Positions 1 through 7,771 of a stretch of DNA of 40,282 nucleotides are shown here, piece after piece. Positions within the stretch are counted from its first letter, which is position 1. Each line of letters begins with the position of its first letter. Position numbers and translations under genes: made by a program. The stretch is from an uncultured Actinomycetes bacterium (GTDB taxonomy: Bacteria; Actinomycetota; Thermoleophilia; Solirubrobacterales; Solirubrobacteraceae). The notes below the pieces were generated by a model that was not told where the DNA came from, ran no database searches, and saw nothing but the letters and a program-made list of their open reading frames with translations. The stretch covers positions 1 to 40,282 of the forward strand of contig CALAQT010000452.1 in the NCBI GenBank assembly GCA_937888775.1, read 5' to 3'.

Positions 1-975
1 GGGCGGTTCGCCGGTGCCGGCGGGCTCGGTAGGTCGTTCGGAGGTGCCCGGATGGCCGGACGCGAGCCGCCAGCGGCGGTCGAGCTCCTCCAGTTCGCGT
101 TTGCGGCCGACCAGGGGTGCCGCTCCGCGGGCCAGGAGCTCGCCCGGCAGCTCGATCACCGGCAGCCGGGGCCTCGAACCCGCGTCTGCGCTCCGCGCCC
201 GGGAGGGTCCGGGCGGATGCAACAGGCGACCGTGGGCGGCCATCGTCTCCGGCGCGGGGACACTGCCAAGCTCATCACGGAGCAGCGTGCGCAGGCGCTC
301 AAACACCCGCAACCCCTCGGCGACGTTTCCCTGCGCCTCCAGCGCCTGCATCATCAGCACATAACCAGATTCCCGGTAGGGCTCGATCTCGATCAACGAC
401 CGCGCCGCACGCTCCACCGACCCCAGCTGGGTTCCGCCGAGGATCAGCCCAGCGCGGCCCACCACCTCCAGCGCCTGCAGCCGGACATCCTCCAGCTCAC
501 GCCGTCGCGGCTCCAGCCAGCTCATCTGCGAGCCCGGCAGCAACCCGCGGCCGGCGATGTTGAGCGGAACCTGCGCCAAGGCCCAGGCGACTCTGGCGTC
601 GCCGCGCGCCAGCGCGTGCTGAGCCCGCTCCACCTCCAGCGCCGCGGCTTCGACGTCGATCCAGGCCGGCTCGATCAGCTCCAGCATCAGCTCATCGCGC
701 CCTCCGAGCACGGACCGTCCCAGCACGGAGCGCAGCCGAGAGAGCAGCGTCCGCAGCGCGGCGTCCTGAGAGCGGGGGGCGTGTTCGGGCCACAGCGCGC
801 CGATCAGCTCTTCGCGACCGACGTGGCGGGTCCGATTGAGCACCAGGTAGGCGAACAGCAACGGCACCTGCTTGCCGCGCAGCGCCGCCGCCAGCTGAAC
901 GCCGTCTAGCTCGACCGACAGGCGCCCACAGAGCTGGACCCGGGTTCGTTCACTGACGGGTGCTGCCGGTGGCAA
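1..975 (-). CDS. BTAD-domain transcriptional regulator, 3' end beyond window
   Basis: The minus-strand frame is open from about 975 to the window edge (325 codons). It begins with a winged-helix DNA-binding domain of the OmpR/SARP type (VQLCGRLSVELDG, then a helix with LLSRLRSVLG), followed by a bacterial transcriptional activation domain rich in short helices (WIDVEAAALEVERAQ, SLIEIEPYRESGYV, ALEAQGNVAEGLRVFERLR). The last residues visible, LVGRKRELEELDRRW, match the linker that opens an AAA-type NTPase module in AfsR/LuxR-like regulators, so the Walker A would lie outside the window. Regulators of this family commonly control secondary metabolism or stress genes; no target is visible here. 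The start is unclear: I used TTG at 975 because no ATG or GTG is in frame near the domain start. The long plus-strand frame over 52-909 is only its antisense shadow. Confidence 0.8.
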   Translation of the reverse strand, partial: MPPAAPVSERTRVQLCGRLSVELDGVQLAAALRGKQVPLLFAYLVLNRTRHVGREELIGALWPEHAPRSQDAALRTLLSRLRSVLGRSVLGGRDELMLELIEPAWIDVEAAALEVERAQHALARGDARVAWALAQVPLNIAGRGLLPGSQMSWLEPRRRELEDVRLQALEVVGRAGLILGGTQLGSVERAARSLIEIEPYRESGYVLMMQALEAQGNVAEGLRVFERLRTLLRDELGSVPAPETMAAHGRLLHPPGPSRARSADAGSRPRLPVIELPGELLARGAAPLVGRKRELEELDRRWRLASGHPGTSERPTEPAGTGEPP

Positions 976-1022
976 CGTTCTGGAAACGTATCGCCAACGG
1001 CGATCAAGGATCGTGCCCAATC

Positions 1023-1289
1023 GTGGAAACCGGGGCCACACAGGACGAATCGCTCGCGGGGCAGAGCGAAGTGACGCCGGGCCTCTACGACCGAGGAACC
1101 ATCACCACGATCACCGAACACGAACGCCGGATTGCCTATTGCGAGTGCGGGGCGCGACTCGCCGGCGGTTCCGAGCAGGAATTGTTCGAAGCGACTCAGC
1201 GTCACCTCGCGCATCACCACCCTCAGTTCCTTGGGGCATTGGGACTGGATGTGGTTCACCAGATGGCCGAGGACGTCCGGGGGCAATAA
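1023..1289 (+). CDS. Small DUF1059-like Cys/His protein
   Basis: Short protein whose second half has a CxC pair (C40, C42 counted from GTG 1023) followed by an acidic/helical stretch with E-x-E-L and a His-rich run (HLAHHHPQ). This resembles the DUF1059 family, small proteins with a paired-Cys beginning and a conserved helix ending in His. Function unknown; metal binding is a plausible inference. The frame is open back to 960, but that would overlap the start of the divergent BTAD gene, so a later GTG (1023 or 1068) is more likely. It converges on the protease gene ending at 1438, with a tandem repeat between them. The family match is by eye. Confidence 0.55.
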   Translation: METGATQDESLAGQSEVTPGLYDRGTITTITEHERRIAYCECGARLAGGSEQELFEATQRHLAHHHPQFLGALGLDVVHQMAEDVRGQ

Positions 1290-1353
1290 CGCCTGAGGGC
1301 GGGCGGCGTGCAGACCGCCGCCCGCCCAGGGCGTTGATTTCGTCGCGGGCTCT

Positions 1354-1436
1354 GGATGCGAGTGCTGGGTTGGGCCGCGCGGATCCGAGTGCTGGGTTGG
1401 GCCGCAGCGGATCCGAGTACTGGGTTGGGCCGCGGC
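1354..1436. repeat. Three-copy tandem repeat, 27/28-bp unit
   Basis: Three near-identical units at 1354-1380, 1381-1408 and 1409-1436. Each starts GGAT(C/G)CGAGT and carries CTGGGTTGGGCCGC; the units differ at only a few positions. The array ends one base before the stop codon of the minus-strand protease, in the gap between two convergent genes. Copies 2 and 3 contain the palindrome GGATCC. No spacers, so not CRISPR. Confidence 0.85.
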
Positions 1437-1437
1437 G

Positions 1438-2601
1438 TTACCCGCGTGAGCACGGCTCGGTGGACACCGGTCGCTCGCCCCGCGCCCGTGCAGCCGCCAG
1501 CTGTGATTTCACGACCGCGTTGGGCACGGCGAAGCCGCCAGGCTGGTCGGTGCCGGTGATCGACGCGAACACCGTCGCGACGACCTGCCCTGCCGAGTTG
1601 ACCAGCGGGCCGCCGGAGTTACCGGGACGTACGCGCCCGCGCAGCGAGGTGATGCTGCGCGTTACCGGCCCGTTGCCGTACGCGTCCTCGGTACTGAACG
1701 TCTGCGTGTCGCCGACCCGGGCCGCCTCGGAGTCTAACGGGCCGTCGAGCGGGAAGCCGAGGATCGCGGCCGAAGACCCGGAGCGGGCCCCGGTGGCCGC
1801 CGATAACGCCGGTGCCGACATACCGCCCACCCTGAGCACCGCAACGTCGTCGTGGGGATCGAAGTCGACCACCACCGCCGGCAGCTGCGCCCCCTCGCCG
1901 CGCAACTGCACCACCGTGTCGGTCTCCCCCGCCACCACGTGCGCGTTGGTGACCACGGTCCCCGGCGCTGCCACCCATCCGCTGCCCTCGATCCCCAGTC
2001 CGCAGGCTGTACCGAGAATCCGCACGACCGAGCCGCGTGCGGCCAGCACTCCTCGCTTGGCCAGGATGCCGCGCGTCGGCGCGGGCACGTCCGCCGCCGG
2101 ACCGCGGACCGAGGGCAGCGGATCGATCCGCGCCAGCACGTTGAGGATCGAGCCCGACGGAGGCAGCAGTTGGTTGAGCTCACGCAGGATCGCCGAGCGC
2201 TGGATGTCGGCCCGCAGCGGCGGCGAGCCTGACGACTGCAGCGCCACCGCACCGACGATCCAGGCCACGCCGAGACCGACGCAGGCCGTGAAGGTCGCGC
2301 CGAGCAGTCCGTCGATCTTGCGCAGTCCCGGTAGTCGCAGCGCCGCCCGAGCGTGCATGCCGAGTCCCTCAAAGCCACTCGCCACCACCCCTCCGGCCAA
2401 AAGTGCACCGACCAATCCGAACACCGGCGCGTACTGCGATCGATCACCCCCGTTGAGCACGAGGGGGGCCAGACGCGTGCCCAGGAACGCGCCGAGCCCG
2501 AAGCCGACGAGCGACAAGGCACCGACTATGAATCCCTGCAGATAGCCGTAGAAGGCCAGCAGAAGCGTGAAACCGACGATCAGCCAGTCGACACTGGTCA
2601 T
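1438..2601 (-). CDS. MarP-like membrane-anchored serine protease
   Basis: 387-residue protein: an N-terminal CvpA/colicin-V-production-like region with about four membrane helices (first one VDWLIVGFTLLLAFYGYLQG region) and a C-terminal trypsin-like domain. The catalytic triad is visible: H221 in TNAHVVAG, D251/D252 in DPHDDVAVL and S329 in GNSGGP. Architecture matches the actinobacterial periplasmic protease MarP (Rv3671c), which responds to acid and oxidative stress and cleaves a peptidoglycan hydrolase. Start chosen at ATG 2601, where homology and the first helix begin; the longer upstream frame would run into the divergent gene. There is no Shine-Dalgarno, but TACTCT lies 6 nt upstream. 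It is divergent from a penicillin-binding protein, which fits a joint role in cell-wall maintenance. Confidence 0.85.
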   Translation of the reverse strand: MTSVDWLIVGFTLLLAFYGYLQGFIVGALSLVGFGLGAFLGTRLAPLVLNGGDRSQYAPVFGLVGALLAGGVVASGFEGLGMHARAALRLPGLRKIDGLLGATFTACVGLGVAWIVGAVALQSSGSPPLRADIQRSAILRELNQLLPPSGSILNVLARIDPLPSVRGPAADVPAPTRGILAKRGVLAARGSVVRILGTACGLGIEGSGWVAAPGTVVTNAHVVAGETDTVVQLRGEGAQLPAVVVDFDPHDDVAVLRVGGMSAPALSAATGARSGSSAAILGFPLDGPLDSEAARVGDTQTFSTEDAYGNGPVTRSITSLRGRVRPGNSGGPLVNSAGQVVATVFASITGTDQPGGFAVPNAVVKSQLAAARARGERPVSTEPCSRG

Positions 2602-2607
2602 CGCTGG

Positions 2608-2613
2608 AGAGTA
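2608..2613 (-). promoter_or_regulatory. Putative -10 element, leaderless start of the protease
   Basis: On the minus strand TACTCT (4/6 match to TATAAT) ends 6 nt before ATG 2601. With no ribosome binding site present, transcription would start at or next to the ATG. One of several such arrangements in the window. Confidence 0.4.
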
Positions 2614-2659
2614 GTCGGGCGCCGGGCGCGGCACGCATCTTCTACCGTTTCGAATTGAG

Positions 2660-4378
2660 GTGGTATATGGAGCCGTTATCGCCGCACGCTCGCCGCGACC
2701 CGCCCGGCGCAATGTACGGCGTCGACGGCTACTCACCCGCGCCGCGCCGCTGAGTGGCCTGGCTGTGATCGCGTTCGCGGCGGGCGCGGTCTGGTCGACC
2801 GTTCCTGGGCGCGCCGAGCGGCAGATGGTGACGCGCTACGTGACCGCGTGGGAGCACGACGAGTACCGCCAGATGTACCGGCTGCTGGACCCCGCTTCGC
2901 GCCGGCGCACTTCCCTGGCCCGGTTCGCCACCGATCTGCGCTCGGCGGCGGGGACCGCCACGCTTGTGTCGGTGCGGGTGATCCACGTCGGCAGTCGCAA
3001 CGGCGACGCGATTCCGGTCTCGATGCGGGCGCGAACGAGGATCTGGGGGACCCTGCGGGAGACCGTGGAGGTACCGCTGGTCGGGAGCGGCTCCGGCGCC
3101 ACCGTGCGGCTCACCAGCACGCTGCTGTTCCCGGGACTTAGGCCCGGCGAGCAGTTAACACGGCAGGTCACGCTTCCACCCCGGGCTGCGCTGCTGGCCA
3201 GCGATGGGACACCCCTGGCCGAGGGCCCGAATCGCAGCTCACCGATCCCCGATGTCGCCGACCAGATCGTCGGAACGCTCGGCCCGATCCCGAGCACCGA
3301 AACCGCCCAGTACGCGGCCGACGGTTATCCGCCCACTACGAAGGTGGGTCAGGATGGGCTCGAGGCCGTGTTCGAGAAGCAGCTCGCCGGCACCCTGGGC
3401 GGGCAGCTGCTCGCCGGCCACCGGGTGCTGGCCAGCGCCACGCCGGTGGCGGCGCGGGCGATCACGACCACGATCGTTCCGTCGCTGGAGCGCGCTGCGG
3501 TCGCCGCAATTGGTGGCCGCTACGCGGGCATCGCAGTGATGAATCCCCGCACGGGCGGACTGCTGGCGCTGGCCGGGATCGCCTTTTCGCTGCAACCGCC
3601 CGGCTCGACGATGAAGATCATCACCGCGACGGCGGCGCTGGACGCCAAGATCGTCAGTCTCGGCAGCACCTTCCCGATCCAGACCTCGGCGACGATCGAC
3701 GGATACACGCTTCAGAACGCCGGTGGCGAGGCCTGCGGCGGCACGCTACTGAACGCGTTCGCGGTGTCGTGCAACTCAGTGTTCGCGCCGCTCGGGGTCA
3801 CAATCGGTGCGAAGCGGCTGGTGGCGATGGCCGAGCGGTTCGGCTTCAACCACCCCAGCTCGATTGCCGGGGCGGCCGAGAGCGTGATCCCGTCGGCGAG
3901 CACGATCGGCGACGCCCTGGCCGTCGGCTCATCGGCGATCGGACAGGGCACGGTCCAGACCTCGGCGCTGGAGATGACCGACGTCGGGGCGACGATCGCG
4001 ATGGGCGGCCGCAGGCCGATCCCCACCCTGCTGGCCCACCAGCCCCCGCACTTCGTGCGCGTCACCAGCCGGCAAGTCGCCGGGCTCGTGCAGCGGATGA
4101 TGGTGGCGGTGGTGCAATACGGCACCGGCGTCGCGGCCCAGATCCCGGGCGTCACCGTGGCCGGCAAGACCGGCACAGCCGAGCTGCGCAACACGACTGA
4201 CCCCAACAACCCGAACGCGAGCTCAGCGCAGAACACCGACGCCTGGTTTGTCGGCTACGCGCCCGTGGGTCGACCGCGGTTCGTCGTCGGCGCGCTGTTC
4301 CCAGCGCAGGGTGCGGGCGGCGCCACCGCCGCCCCGGCCGTGGCGCAGGTGCTGACCGCCGCGCTGCAGACGCATTGA
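2660..4378 (+). CDS. Class B penicillin-binding protein transpeptidase
   Basis: 572-residue peptidoglycan DD-transpeptidase. An Arg-rich N-terminus leads into one membrane helix (about residues 33-47); then an NTF2-like MecA_N-type domain (VTRYVTAWEHDEYRQMYRLL), a dimerisation region and the penicillin-binding domain. Active-site motifs are all present: S316-x-x-K319 in PGSTMK, S370-C-N372, and K503-T-G505. It is predicted to cross-link peptidoglycan on the outer face of the membrane. GTG 2660 is the best in-frame start; the nearby ATG at 2667 is out of frame. GAGG lies directly against the GTG, too close for an ordinary ribosome site. Divergent from the MarP-like protease, 58 bp between start codons. 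Its 3' end faces the 55-bp repeat array. Confidence 0.92.
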   Translation: MVYGAVIAARSPRPARRNVRRRRLLTRAAPLSGLAVIAFAAGAVWSTVPGRAERQMVTRYVTAWEHDEYRQMYRLLDPASRRRTSLARFATDLRSAAGTATLVSVRVIHVGSRNGDAIPVSMRARTRIWGTLRETVEVPLVGSGSGATVRLTSTLLFPGLRPGEQLTRQVTLPPRAALLASDGTPLAEGPNRSSPIPDVADQIVGTLGPIPSTETAQYAADGYPPTTKVGQDGLEAVFEKQLAGTLGGQLLAGHRVLASATPVAARAITTTIVPSLERAAVAAIGGRYAGIAVMNPRTGGLLALAGIAFSLQPPGSTMKIITATAALDAKIVSLGSTFPIQTSATIDGYTLQNAGGEACGGTLLNAFAVSCNSVFAPLGVTIGAKRLVAMAERFGFNHPSSIAGAAESVIPSASTIGDALAVGSSAIGQGTVQTSALEMTDVGATIAMGGRRPIPTLLAHQPPHFVRVTSRQVAGLVQRMMVAVVQYGTGVAAQIPGVTVAGKTGTAELRNTTDPNNPNASSAQNTDAWFVGYAPVGRPRFVVGALFPAQGAGGATAAPAVAQVLTAALQTH

Positions 4379-4385
4379 CGCCGCG

Positions 4386-4623
4386 CTAACCGCCGTAGGC
4401 CGCGCCCGGCGGCCGTAAACCGAGCGCCAGGGGTCGCCCGCTAACCGCCGTAGGCCGCGCCCGGCGGCCGTAAACCGAGCGCCAGGGGTCGCCCGCTAAC
4501 CGCCGTAGGCCGCGCCCGGCGGCCGTAAACCGAGCGCCAGGGGTCGCCCGCTAACCGACGTAGGCCGCGCCCGGCGGCCGCAAACCAAGCGCCAGGGGTC
4601 GCCCGCTAACCGACGTAGGCCGC
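4386..4623. repeat. 55-bp tandem repeat, four full copies plus an 18-bp piece
   Basis: Units start at 4386, 4441, 4496 and 4551; a fifth partial copy is 4606-4623. Copies 1-3 are identical; copy 4 differs at three positions. The first 18 bases of each unit (reverse strand: the last codons plus TAG stop) match the true 3' end of the minus-strand gene at 4606, so the array looks grown from that gene's end. Each unit holds a perfect inverted repeat, GGCCGC-5 nt-GCGGCC, able to form a hairpin in RNA from either strand. It sits between convergent genes. Confidence 0.95.
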
Positions 4624-5937
4624 CGCAACGACACTGGGCGCCAGGGTGCCCTGGGTCCAGGCCGCGAGCCCCTCGCGCTTGGGCCCGAACGAGACGGCTA
4701 GATCCAGGGCGTAGATGGTCGGGGAAAGCACTTGAGTCGGGCCGAAGCGGGCGCTGGCCGGCTGGCTGACCGCCGCGACCGGATGACCGAGCCGGACCCA
4801 CCCCAAGAGCGCCTCGCCGTTCGGAGCCACCGACAGCGATGGCGTCTGCGACGGGTCAATCGAACCCAGGGACACCGGCTGGGAAAAGATGCCCGTGGCG
4901 GCGCGCGCCGACACGTGGAGCGTGCACGACCCGTCGCTCAGGCAGATCTTCCAGGCCACCGCCTGGTCGCCGTGGCCGTCTCCCGCCAACACCAGGCCCG
5001 AAGCGATCTGCCCGGCGGGCGAGAGCGCTCGCACCCGCGGCCGCGAGCTGATGTCGGCCGCCTCGGCCTGGGCGTGGTAGTTGCCATGGCTGTCAAACCA
5101 GCTCTGGATCCACGCCAGGGTCGGCATCGAACCGCGGGCGGCGACGGCGAGCTCATCGATCCGGCGCGTGGCTGGGAGCGTCACCAGTGCGCGGGACCGG
5201 CGGGGAGCACTCAACCGCGAGCCGATGGCGGCGTAGATGCTCCGCGGCGACGCCTCACCGGCCGCCCCGCTCCCCGTGGTCCAGGCGACGATCGACTTCT
5301 CGCCGCCCAGACTGGTGGCCACCAGCGACTCAGGCATGTCGGAGGAGACGGTGAGGCGATGAACGCCCGCAAACCGATCGCCGCTCACCGATTGCGCCGC
5401 CCAGACACCGTTGGTGCTGGCGAGCGCGGCCACCATCTGACCATCTGCGAGGGTCACCAGCTGCCCGAGGCTGGCGCCGTCGAGATTGGAGACGAGCGTA
5501 TGAGGTCGCGCGAAGGCACCAACCCCGCTCACCCGGACGGCTTGCGCCTCACTGCAGCAGGCAAGATCGGTAGGGCTGTCAGCGGTCAGGAGCTCCAGTG
5601 AGGGGCCGTCGAACGCGAGGCCTAGCACCTGCTGGGTGCCCGGGACCTGGCGCGGAGCGCCGACCGCTCCGCCCGGTGATCGGAAGTTCACAAATGCACT
5701 TGAGATCGCGGGGCTGTCAACATTCTCCACGCCGAAGGCGGCCGCGGCCGCGCCCTGGGGAGAGAAGGCGAGCCCGACCGGGATCGTGTCAAGCGAGCCA
5801 GGCTTGGCGAACTGAAAGGGCGTGCTCCATCCGGCCCTGGCCGCCGGTGCCGCGACCGTGCCGATGGCGACCGAGACCAGAACCAGCCAGATGGCTAGGG
5901 TTCGGGCCCTCAGCGCTCTGGCCCTGGGCCAGGCCAC
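4606..5937 (-). CDS. Secreted beta-propeller-like protein
   Basis: About 443 residues: an Arg-rich start, a hydrophobic segment (LAIWLVLVSVAIGTVAAP) and AARAG, typical of a signal peptide with Ala-x-Ala cleavage, then a long region of repeated beta-strand-like modules with recurring PxG(E)A-(L/A)-xxW/F patterns (SPQGAAAAAFG, APNGEALLGWVRLG, REGLAAWTQG). This is how many uncharacterised extracellular propeller proteins of actinobacteria look; the function is unknown. Translation probably starts at GTG 5937 inside the end of the small membrane-protein gene (stop at 5910), suggesting coupling. The frame stays open further upstream, but that part is a shadow of the neighbour. Its final codons and stop are copied in the adjacent repeat array. 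Confidence 0.75.
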   Translation of the reverse strand: MAWPRARALRARTLAIWLVLVSVAIGTVAAPAARAGWSTPFQFAKPGSLDTIPVGLAFSPQGAAAAAFGVENVDSPAISSAFVNFRSPGGAVGAPRQVPGTQQVLGLAFDGPSLELLTADSPTDLACCSEAQAVRVSGVGAFARPHTLVSNLDGASLGQLVTLADGQMVAALASTNGVWAAQSVSGDRFAGVHRLTVSSDMPESLVATSLGGEKSIVAWTTGSGAAGEASPRSIYAAIGSRLSAPRRSRALVTLPATRRIDELAVAARGSMPTLAWIQSWFDSHGNYHAQAEAADISSRPRVRALSPAGQIASGLVLAGDGHGDQAVAWKICLSDGSCTLHVSARAATGIFSQPVSLGSIDPSQTPSLSVAPNGEALLGWVRLGHPVAAVSQPASARFGPTQVLSPTIYALDLAVSFGPKREGLAAWTQGTLAPSVVAAAYVG

Positions 5938-6185
5938 ACGCGGCCCTTGCGGTGCGCGACCCAGATCCCGACGAGGACCCCGGCCAGCGCCCCGACCAGG
6001 ATCCCCAGCACGATGATCGTGGCGTTGGCCCCCGCCGGGCGGGTGTAGCCGACGACGATCAGCGGGATCGCGATCGCGGTGAAGACCCCGATCCCGGTGG
6101 CCAGCGGGTTGAAGATGAGATCGGTGGGAGTCGACGGCGCGTGACCGCTTCGCTCGAGCCGCCGCCACCGGTCCTCGTCGCTCAA
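5910..6185 (-). CDS. Small two-helix membrane protein
   Basis: 91 residues with an acidic, charged N-terminus (MSDEDRWRRLER) and two hydrophobic helices, roughly residues 28-48 and 55-76, ending in a basic tail. No recognised family. It overlaps the upstream lipoprotein gene by 4 bp (ATGA) and the downstream secreted-protein gene, so the three genes probably form one operon for surface or exported proteins. Confidence 0.75.
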   Translation of the reverse strand: MSDEDRWRRLERSGHAPSTPTDLIFNPLATGIGVFTAIAIPLIVVGYTRPAGANATIIVLGILVGALAGVLVGIWVAHRKGRVWPGPGPER

Positions 6186-6751
6186 AGGTCAAGCGAGATC
6201 TTCGCCCACAGCTGGTTGCTGGGGCCGCGGATCTGGAGCGTCAGCGGCCGGTTGGCGTAGGCTGAATCACCAAGCTTGAACAGCAACAGCCCTCCCTGCG
6301 TCGGCCCCGAGGCCGCCGTGGTGTCGGGGCCCGGTTCGATGCCCAGCGGCTGCAGCGTCTGCTTCGTCCAGGCGTAGGGATTGAGCGCCGGGTTGAGCTT
6401 GATCGGGTAGTAGGTGTTGCCCTGCGTGTCGACGATGTCGAAGTTGTCGGTGGTCACCTGGGACTGGGAGGTCTGGTTCTTGGCCCACAGGAAGACGCCG
6501 TACCACTCCTGGGTCGAGCTCGGCCGCGTGGTGCCCGCGAGCAGCCCGGTGACGTACTGCGAATCCTCGGTGCTGTACTGGTTGAGCTCCCGGGAGATCT
6601 GCAGCTGGTAGGTCACCGGGCCGGCGTCAACGTAGCCGCCGTTGTTGTTGGCATCGGCCAGCCGCGGGTGAGACTGCTTGGTTCCGCAGGCGGCCAGCCC
6701 AAGCACCAGTGCCAGGGCGCCGGCCAGGATCCAGAGGCGACGGACTCTCAC
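6182..6751 (-). CDS. Putative lipoprotein
   Basis: 189 residues. The N-terminus has Arg residues, a hydrophobic core and a lipobox, LAAC with Cys22, so it should be lipid-anchored outside the membrane. The mature part resembles DUF4352-like immunoglobulin-fold lipoproteins: a strand-rich domain with FLWAKNQTSQSQVTTDNFD (a short loop of conserved N/D), then NTYYPIKLNP. Function unknown. Start is GTG 6751: no Shine-Dalgarno, but a TAGACT hexamer 9 nt upstream. First gene of a three-gene overlapping set. Confidence 0.82.
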   Translation of the reverse strand: MRVRRLWILAGALALVLGLAACGTKQSHPRLADANNNGGYVDAGPVTYQLQISRELNQYSTEDSQYVTGLLAGTTRPSSTQEWYGVFLWAKNQTSQSQVTTDNFDIVDTQGNTYYPIKLNPALNPYAWTKQTLQPLGIEPGPDTTAASGPTQGGLLLFKLGDSAYANRPLTLQIRGPSNQLWAKISLDL

Positions 6752-6760
6752 GGGGGCGAA

Positions 6761-6766
6761 AGTCTA
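6761..6766 (-). promoter_or_regulatory. Putative -10 element for the lipoprotein operon
   Basis: TAGACT on the minus strand, ending 9 nt before the GTG start at 6751. It suggests a leaderless or nearly leaderless transcript. Confidence 0.4.
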
Positions 6767-6769
6767 GCC

Positions 6770-7264
6770 TCAGGGGGCCTGCACCGAGGCGCGCCGGCCA
6801 CGGTCACGGTTCTCTTCCAGGATCGCTCGCAGCCGCCGCATCGCCTTGGCTGCCTGACGACGACTCCAGGCGCGGCCGCCAAACGCCTCCATCAGCTTGT
6901 CCGACAGCTGCACCGGCACCGTCTCCAGGGTGTACTGGACCTTGGTCGTGCCCCCGGGCCCCGGCGACAGCGTGTAGGTGCCCAGCATGCGGATCCGGTT
7001 GTACTTGCCGCCGCGCCCGTGCTCGACGATCCGAAACGGCGGCTGTAACTCAGCGAAGGTCATGTCCGCCCAGGCGAAGCGGTTCATCGGCGCCTTGATC
7101 CGAAACCGCGCTCCGGCCCCGGTTCCGTAGGGATCGACGCGGGTCAGATGCCAGTCCACGAGGTAATGGTCGGTGAACTCCGGATGGTTGGCGATGTCCG
7201 CCAGGTATTCGAACACCAGCTCACGCGGCTTGGCGATCGTCGTCGACACGGTGATGGGATCCAC
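6770..7264 (-). CDS. SRPBCC (START/polyketide cyclase-like) protein
   Basis: 164 residues with the usual SRPBCC layout: an opening strand ITVSTTIAKPRELVFEYLAD, an acidic helix with HPEFTDHY, several strands (GARFRIKAP, FRIVEHGRGG, RMLGTYTLSPGPGGTTKV) and a long C-terminal basic helix. Members bind hydrophobic ligands or act on polyketides; no specific substrate can be inferred. Starts at GTG 7264, with TAGAAT 8 nt upstream and no ribosome site. Ends 18 bp before the lipoprotein gene on the same strand. Confidence 0.8.
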   Translation of the reverse strand: MDPITVSTTIAKPRELVFEYLADIANHPEFTDHYLVDWHLTRVDPYGTGAGARFRIKAPMNRFAWADMTFAELQPPFRIVEHGRGGKYNRIRMLGTYTLSPGPGGTTKVQYTLETVPVQLSDKLMEAFGGRAWSRRQAAKAMRRLRAILEENRDRGRRASVQAP

Positions 7265-7272
7265 GGCGGTGG

Positions 7273-7278
7273 ATTCTA
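7273..7278 (-). promoter_or_regulatory. Putative -10 element (TAGAAT) for the SRPBCC gene
   Basis: TAGAAT on the minus strand (5/6 match to TATAAT), ending 8 nt before GTG 7264: the clearest case of the leaderless layout in this window. Confidence 0.5.
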
Positions 7279-7301
7279 TGGCCGCTCGTGGCGGCCGGGG
7301 G

Positions 7302-7568
7302 TTACGCGGCGGCGCGTTGGTCGGTGATGCGCATCGTGTGCCCGAACTCCGGGCCGTGCACGGTGTGCGAGTCGGCGGGCTCCTCCCGCTGGAGCGCCCG
7401 GCACAGCTCGCAGACGATCAGGCCACCGCCGTACACGTACACCCGCTCACCGATCAGCGGCGTGCGAGCGCAGTTTCCGCAGCGCTCGGAGCCGGCCAGC
7501 CGCTCGTTGAGTCCGCGTCGCAGGAGCGCCAGTTCCAGCTCCGGGATCTCTCGGACCGGGGTTGCCAT
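7302..7568 (-). CDS. Small zinc-ribbon-like protein
   Basis: 88 residues with two Cys pairs, C30-x-x-C33 and C53-x-x-C56, separated by a strand-like stretch (LIGERVYVYGGGLIV), a treble-clef or zinc-ribbon pattern. C-terminal half contains several His (HTVHGPEFGH). The N-terminus is helical (PELELALLRRGLNERL). No family name recognised; a nucleic-acid- or protein-binding role is only an inference. I chose ATG 7568; the longer frame to 7640 would cross the AT-rich promoter region of the divergent FHA gene. Confidence 0.65.
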   Translation of the reverse strand: MATPVREIPELELALLRRGLNERLAGSERCGNCARTPLIGERVYVYGGGLIVCELCRALQREEPADSHTVHGPEFGHTMRITDQRAAA

Positions 7569-7634
7569 CGGGCCGGTTTTCGGCGTTCGACCCGACGTTC
7601 CTGCATCGCCGGAAGGGTCGATTCGACAGCCCGA

Positions 7635-7652
7635 CAACATCTACAAATGTTG
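7635..7652. promoter_or_regulatory. Perfect inverted repeat, possible operator
   Basis: CAACAT-6 nt-ATGTTG in an AT-rich patch between the divergent zinc-ribbon and FHA genes. The symmetry and position upstream of a likely -10 suggest a repressor site; no regulator is identified. Confidence 0.4.
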
Positions 7653-7660
7653 ATTTCCCT

Positions 7661-7690
7661 TTAGGCGCTCTTTGCTGTTGTGGATATGAT
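7661..7690 (+). promoter_or_regulatory. Putative promoter of the FHA gene
   Basis: TATGAT at 7685-7690 is a strong -10 match (5/6). TTAGGC at 7661-7666, 18 bp upstream, is a weak -35. This would give a leader of about 75 nt before the ribosome site of the gene at 7772. Confidence 0.45.
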
Positions 7691-7771
7691 GGCTTCTCCA
7701 GCTTAGACATCGCGTCCCACTCCGCAGTCGGCACGCGTAGGCTGCTGCAACCCGTGACAAGGAGAAGCTCC

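Noticed and set aside
52..909. Long plus-strand open frame opposite the BTAD gene
   Set aside because: Arg/Gln/His-rich, no domain; the minus strand reads a clear BTAD regulator.
1013..2545. 510-codon plus-strand open frame
   Set aside because: Pro/Arg/Ser-rich shadow of the MarP-like protease, which has a full catalytic triad on the other strand.
4386..4623. 55-bp repeats considered as CRISPR
   Set aside because: Units are directly tandem with no spacers and no cas genes are present.
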